Assembly (NCBI GenBank): GCA_964466745.1
Contig: CAYXOX010000069.1
Coordinates: 1 to 14,404 of the forward strand
Length of the DNA: 14,404 bases
Reading direction: 5' to 3'
Source of the DNA: CAYXOX01 sp964466745
GTDB lineage: Bacteria; Pseudomonadota; Alphaproteobacteria; Rhodobacterales; Rhodobacteraceae
The stretch's first letter is position 1. Each line of letters opens with the position of its first letter. Below are positions 12,629 to 14,404 of the stretch, piece by piece. The position numbers and the translations under genes are program-made. The notes beneath the pieces were generated by a model. The model worked only from the letters and a program-made list of their open reading frames with translations. It was not told the origin of the DNA and did no database searches.

Positions 12629-13744
12629 TCAGCCCGCGCGGCGGGTTGCCGGCCGGCTCAGGGTTCCGCCCGAGATCGCCGCGCGCACGCCGGTGGTGCC
12701 CGGCGCGCTGGTGGGCAGCCCCTTGGCCACCCGCACGGCGAGAAAGGCGAAGGCCTGGGCCTCGAGCATGTCGCCGTCGAGCCCCTCGGCCTCCACCGGC
12801 TCCACCGGCAGGCCCGATCCGGCGGCGATCATCGCCATGAGGGTGGCGTTGCGCCGGCCGCCTCCGCTCACCAGCACGCGCCGCGGCGGGGCCGGGCAAT
12901 GCTCGAGACCGCGCACCACGCCGGCGGCAGCGCAGGCCGCGAGCGTTGCCGCGGCATCGGCATCGCCGAGCCCGGCGACCCGAGCCAGAAGGCCCGCGAA
13001 ATCCTCCCGGTCGAGCGATTTCGGCGGCGGCAGGGCGAAGAAGGGATCGTCCGCGAAACCGGCGAGCACGGCGGCGTCGGCCTCGCCGCTGGCCGCCAGC
13101 GCGCCCCCGGCATCGAAGGGCACGCCCCGGCGCGCGCGCATCAGGTCGTCCAGGGGGGCGTTGGCCGGCCCGGTGTCGAAGGCCAGCAGCGCTCCCGGCG
13201 CATGGGGCACCGGCGCGCCCGGATCGACCCATGTCAGGTTGCCGACCCCGCCGAGGTTGAGAAAGACGAGCGGATCGCGCGCGCCGATCCATCGTGCGCA
13301 GGCGAAGTGGTAGAAGGGCGCGAGCGGCGCGCCCTGTCCGCCCAGCCGGATATCCGCGGTCCGGAAATCCCAGACCACCGGGAGGCCGAGCGCCGCCGCG
13401 AGCACCGCGCCGTCTCCAGCCTGGTGGGTGCCGCGCCCGCCGGGCTCGTGGGCCAGGGTCTGGCCGTGGATGCCGGCGAGCTGCGCCTGCCCGGCCAGCT
13501 CGGCCAGCGCCAGCGCATGGGCGGTTTCCACGGCCTCCGCCGCGGCCTGCACCCCGGGCTCGCCAGGCCAGCGCCCGAGCGCCGCGGCGATCACGGCGCG
13601 GTCAGGCTCGGGATAGGGACGGTAGGCGCTCGGCCCGAAGCCGAGGATGCGCTCTCCGTCGGTCTCGAGGATCGCGGCGTCCACGCCATCGAGCGAGGTG
13701 CCCGACATCGCCCCGAGCGCCACGACCGGCCCGCTCCACCGCAT
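12629..13744 (-). CDS. anmK: Anhydro-N-acetylmuramic acid kinase
   Basis: Phosphorylates 1,6-anhydro-MurNAc with ring opening to MurNAc-6-phosphate, a cytosolic step in recycling cell-wall fragments. The length, 371 aa, is normal for the family. The signatures are clear: ATP-binding GAMSGTSLDGVD (11-22), GIHGQT (91-96), DFRTADIRLGGQGAPL (126-141), FLNLGGVGNLTW (161-172), FDTGPANAPLDDL (189-201) with the likely catalytic Asp190, and VSGGGRRNATL (292-302). The start at 13744 has AGGGGAAGG just upstream. The frame continues far upstream, but only as antisense of tyrS. The gene is divergent from tyrS across 69 bp; anmK and tyrS are also near each other in E. coli. It converges with the cupin gene over 57 bp without an obvious terminator. 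Confidence 0.96.
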   Translation of the reverse strand: MRWSGPVVALGAMSGTSLDGVDAAILETDGERILGFGPSAYRPYPEPDRAVIAAALGRWPGEPGVQAAAEAVETAHALALAELAGQAQLAGIHGQTLAHEPGGRGTHQAGDGAVLAAALGLPVVWDFRTADIRLGGQGAPLAPFYHFACARWIGARDPLVFLNLGGVGNLTWVDPGAPVPHAPGALLAFDTGPANAPLDDLMRARRGVPFDAGGALAASGEADAAVLAGFADDPFFALPPPKSLDREDFAGLLARVAGLGDADAAATLAACAAAGVVRGLEHCPAPPRRVLVSGGGRRNATLMAMIAAGSGLPVEPVEAEGLDGDMLEAQAFAFLAVRVAKGLPTSAPGTTGVRAAISGGTLSRPATRRAG

Positions 13745-13748
13745 CGCC

Positions 13749-13777
13749 TTCCCCTCGCCTGCATGCGCGCCTATAGA
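13749..13777 (+). promoter_or_regulatory. Candidate promoter of tyrS
   Basis: TTCCCC (13749-13754), a 17-nt spacer and TATAGA (13772-13777) would start transcription near 13784, about 30 nt before the tyrS ATG. The -10 lies in the only AT-rich spot of the gap. Its CTATAG core is symmetric and could also serve anmK. No T-box or other riboswitch fits in the short leader. Confidence 0.35.
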
Positions 13778-13813
13778 GTGGCCCGAACGCCAGCGGCGCA
13801 CAAGGCGAGAGCG

Positions 13814-14404
13814 ATGACCTACCACCCCAGATCCGAATTCATGCGCGTGATCATGGAGCGCGGCTTCCTGGCCGACTGCACCGATTACCAGGGCCTCGAC
13901 AGCGCCCTCGCGGCAGGCCCGGTGACCGCCTACATCGGCTACGACGCCACCGCGCGTTCGCTGCACGTGGGGCATCTTCTGAACATCATGCTGCTGCGCT
14001 GGCTGCAGAAGACCGGCCACCGGCCGATCACGCTCATGGGCGGGGGCACCACGAAGGTGGGGGACCCCTCCTTCCGCTCGGAGGAGCGCCCGCTGCTGGG
14101 GCCCGAGCAGATCCGCGCCAACATCGAGGGCATGCAATCGGTATTCGCGCGCTACCTCGCCTACGGCGACGGCCCGACGGACGCGATGATGCTCGACAAC
14201 GCCGAATGGCTCGACGGGCTCAACTACCTCGATTTCCTGCGCGACATCGGCCGGCATTTCTCGGTCAACCGGATGCTGAGCTTCGAGAGCGTGCGCAGCC
14301 GGCTCGACCGCGAGCAATCGCTCTCGTTCCTCGAGTTCAACTACATGATCCTGCAGGCCTACGATTTCCTCGAGCTGAACCGCCGCCACGGCTGCCGCCT
14401 GCAG
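13814..14404 (+). CDS. tyrS: Tyrosyl-tRNA synthetase, 5' part only
   Basis: Charges tRNA-Tyr with tyrosine in the cytoplasm. The first 197 codons are present and open to the window edge, about half of a protein of roughly 415-420 aa. The class I Rossmann fold shows the tyrosine/ATP-binding segment YIGYDATARSLHVGHLLNIM (40-59), with HVGH at 51-54 as the HIGH motif. GGGTTKVGDPSFRSEERPLL (76-95) and SFLEFNYMILQAYDF (171-185) are also TyrS-specific. KMSKS and the S4-like tRNA-binding domain lie beyond the edge. The ATG at 13814 has AAGG eight bases upstream. Its mirror frame on the minus strand is open too, which can wrongly extend anmK. Confidence 0.95.
   Translation, partial: MTYHPRSEFMRVIMERGFLADCTDYQGLDSALAAGPVTAYIGYDATARSLHVGHLLNIMLLRWLQKTGHRPITLMGGGTTKVGDPSFRSEERPLLGPEQIRANIEGMQSVFARYLAYGDGPTDAMMLDNAEWLDGLNYLDFLRDIGRHFSVNRMLSFESVRSRLDREQSLSFLEFNYMILQAYDFLELNRRHGCRLQ

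Noticed and set aside
13745..14389. N-terminal extension of anmK
   Set aside because: It is antisense to tyrS; AnmK proteins start just before the GAMSGTSLDG motif, and a strong ribosome binding site precedes 13744.
1..14404. CRISPR array, mobile element, defence system or prophage genes
   Set aside because: No regularly spaced repeats, transposase, integrase, restriction, toxin or phage genes were recognised on either strand.

Overview
The window looks like chromosomal DNA of a high-GC alphaproteobacterium, most likely of the Rhodobacteraceae (Roseobacter/Rhodobacter/Paracoccus group). The clues are very GC-rich coding sequence, an IalB-type periplasmic protein, an lpxD-acyl carrier protein-ketoacyl synthase operon, a short extragenic element of a kind I recall from this family, and the anmK/tyrS neighbourhood. 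The assignment is by recognition only; no database was searched. No tRNA, rRNA, CRISPR array, transposase or integrase was seen.

Layout. 1-152: short direct repeats beside the 3' end of a HerA-like ATPase gene (153-1700, minus). 1701-2157: a gene-free stretch with two good intrinsic terminators, a promoter and a candidate small RNA (about 1951-2023). Its 5' stem-loop has a nearly perfect inverted copy 120 bp upstream. 2158-2724 (plus): a secreted IalB-family protein. 2725-3123: non-coding, with a family-typical extragenic repeat. 3124-5783 (minus): operon lpxD, acyl carrier protein, beta-ketoacyl-ACP synthase, an outer-membrane lipid A acylation module. 5992-7614 (minus) and 7948-8517 (plus): divergent YcbB-type L,D-transpeptidase and Tat-exported DUF882/MepK-like peptidase, a probable maker/cutter pair for 3-3 peptidoglycan cross-links.

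8642-12571 is the most distinctive part. A cytosolic gamma-glutamyltransferase-like Ntn hydrolase (minus) diverges from an FCD-type GntR regulator (plus). The regulator overlaps, through an ATGA junction, an ornithine cyclodeaminase/mu-crystallin-family reductase, and a DUF985 cupin follows. Two TGTATACA-like sites in the divergent promoter region are likely operators. Both enzymes lack residues that define the named activity of their family, so the substrate is probably neither an ordinary gamma-glutamyl compound nor ornithine.

12629-13744 (minus) is anmK (cell-wall recycling). Divergent from it, tyrS (tyrosyl-tRNA synthetase) starts at 13814 and runs off the end of the window.

Most of the window is ordinary core genome. 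The parts that may be undescribed are the small RNA with its inverted partner and the regulated GGT-like/OCD-like/cupin locus.
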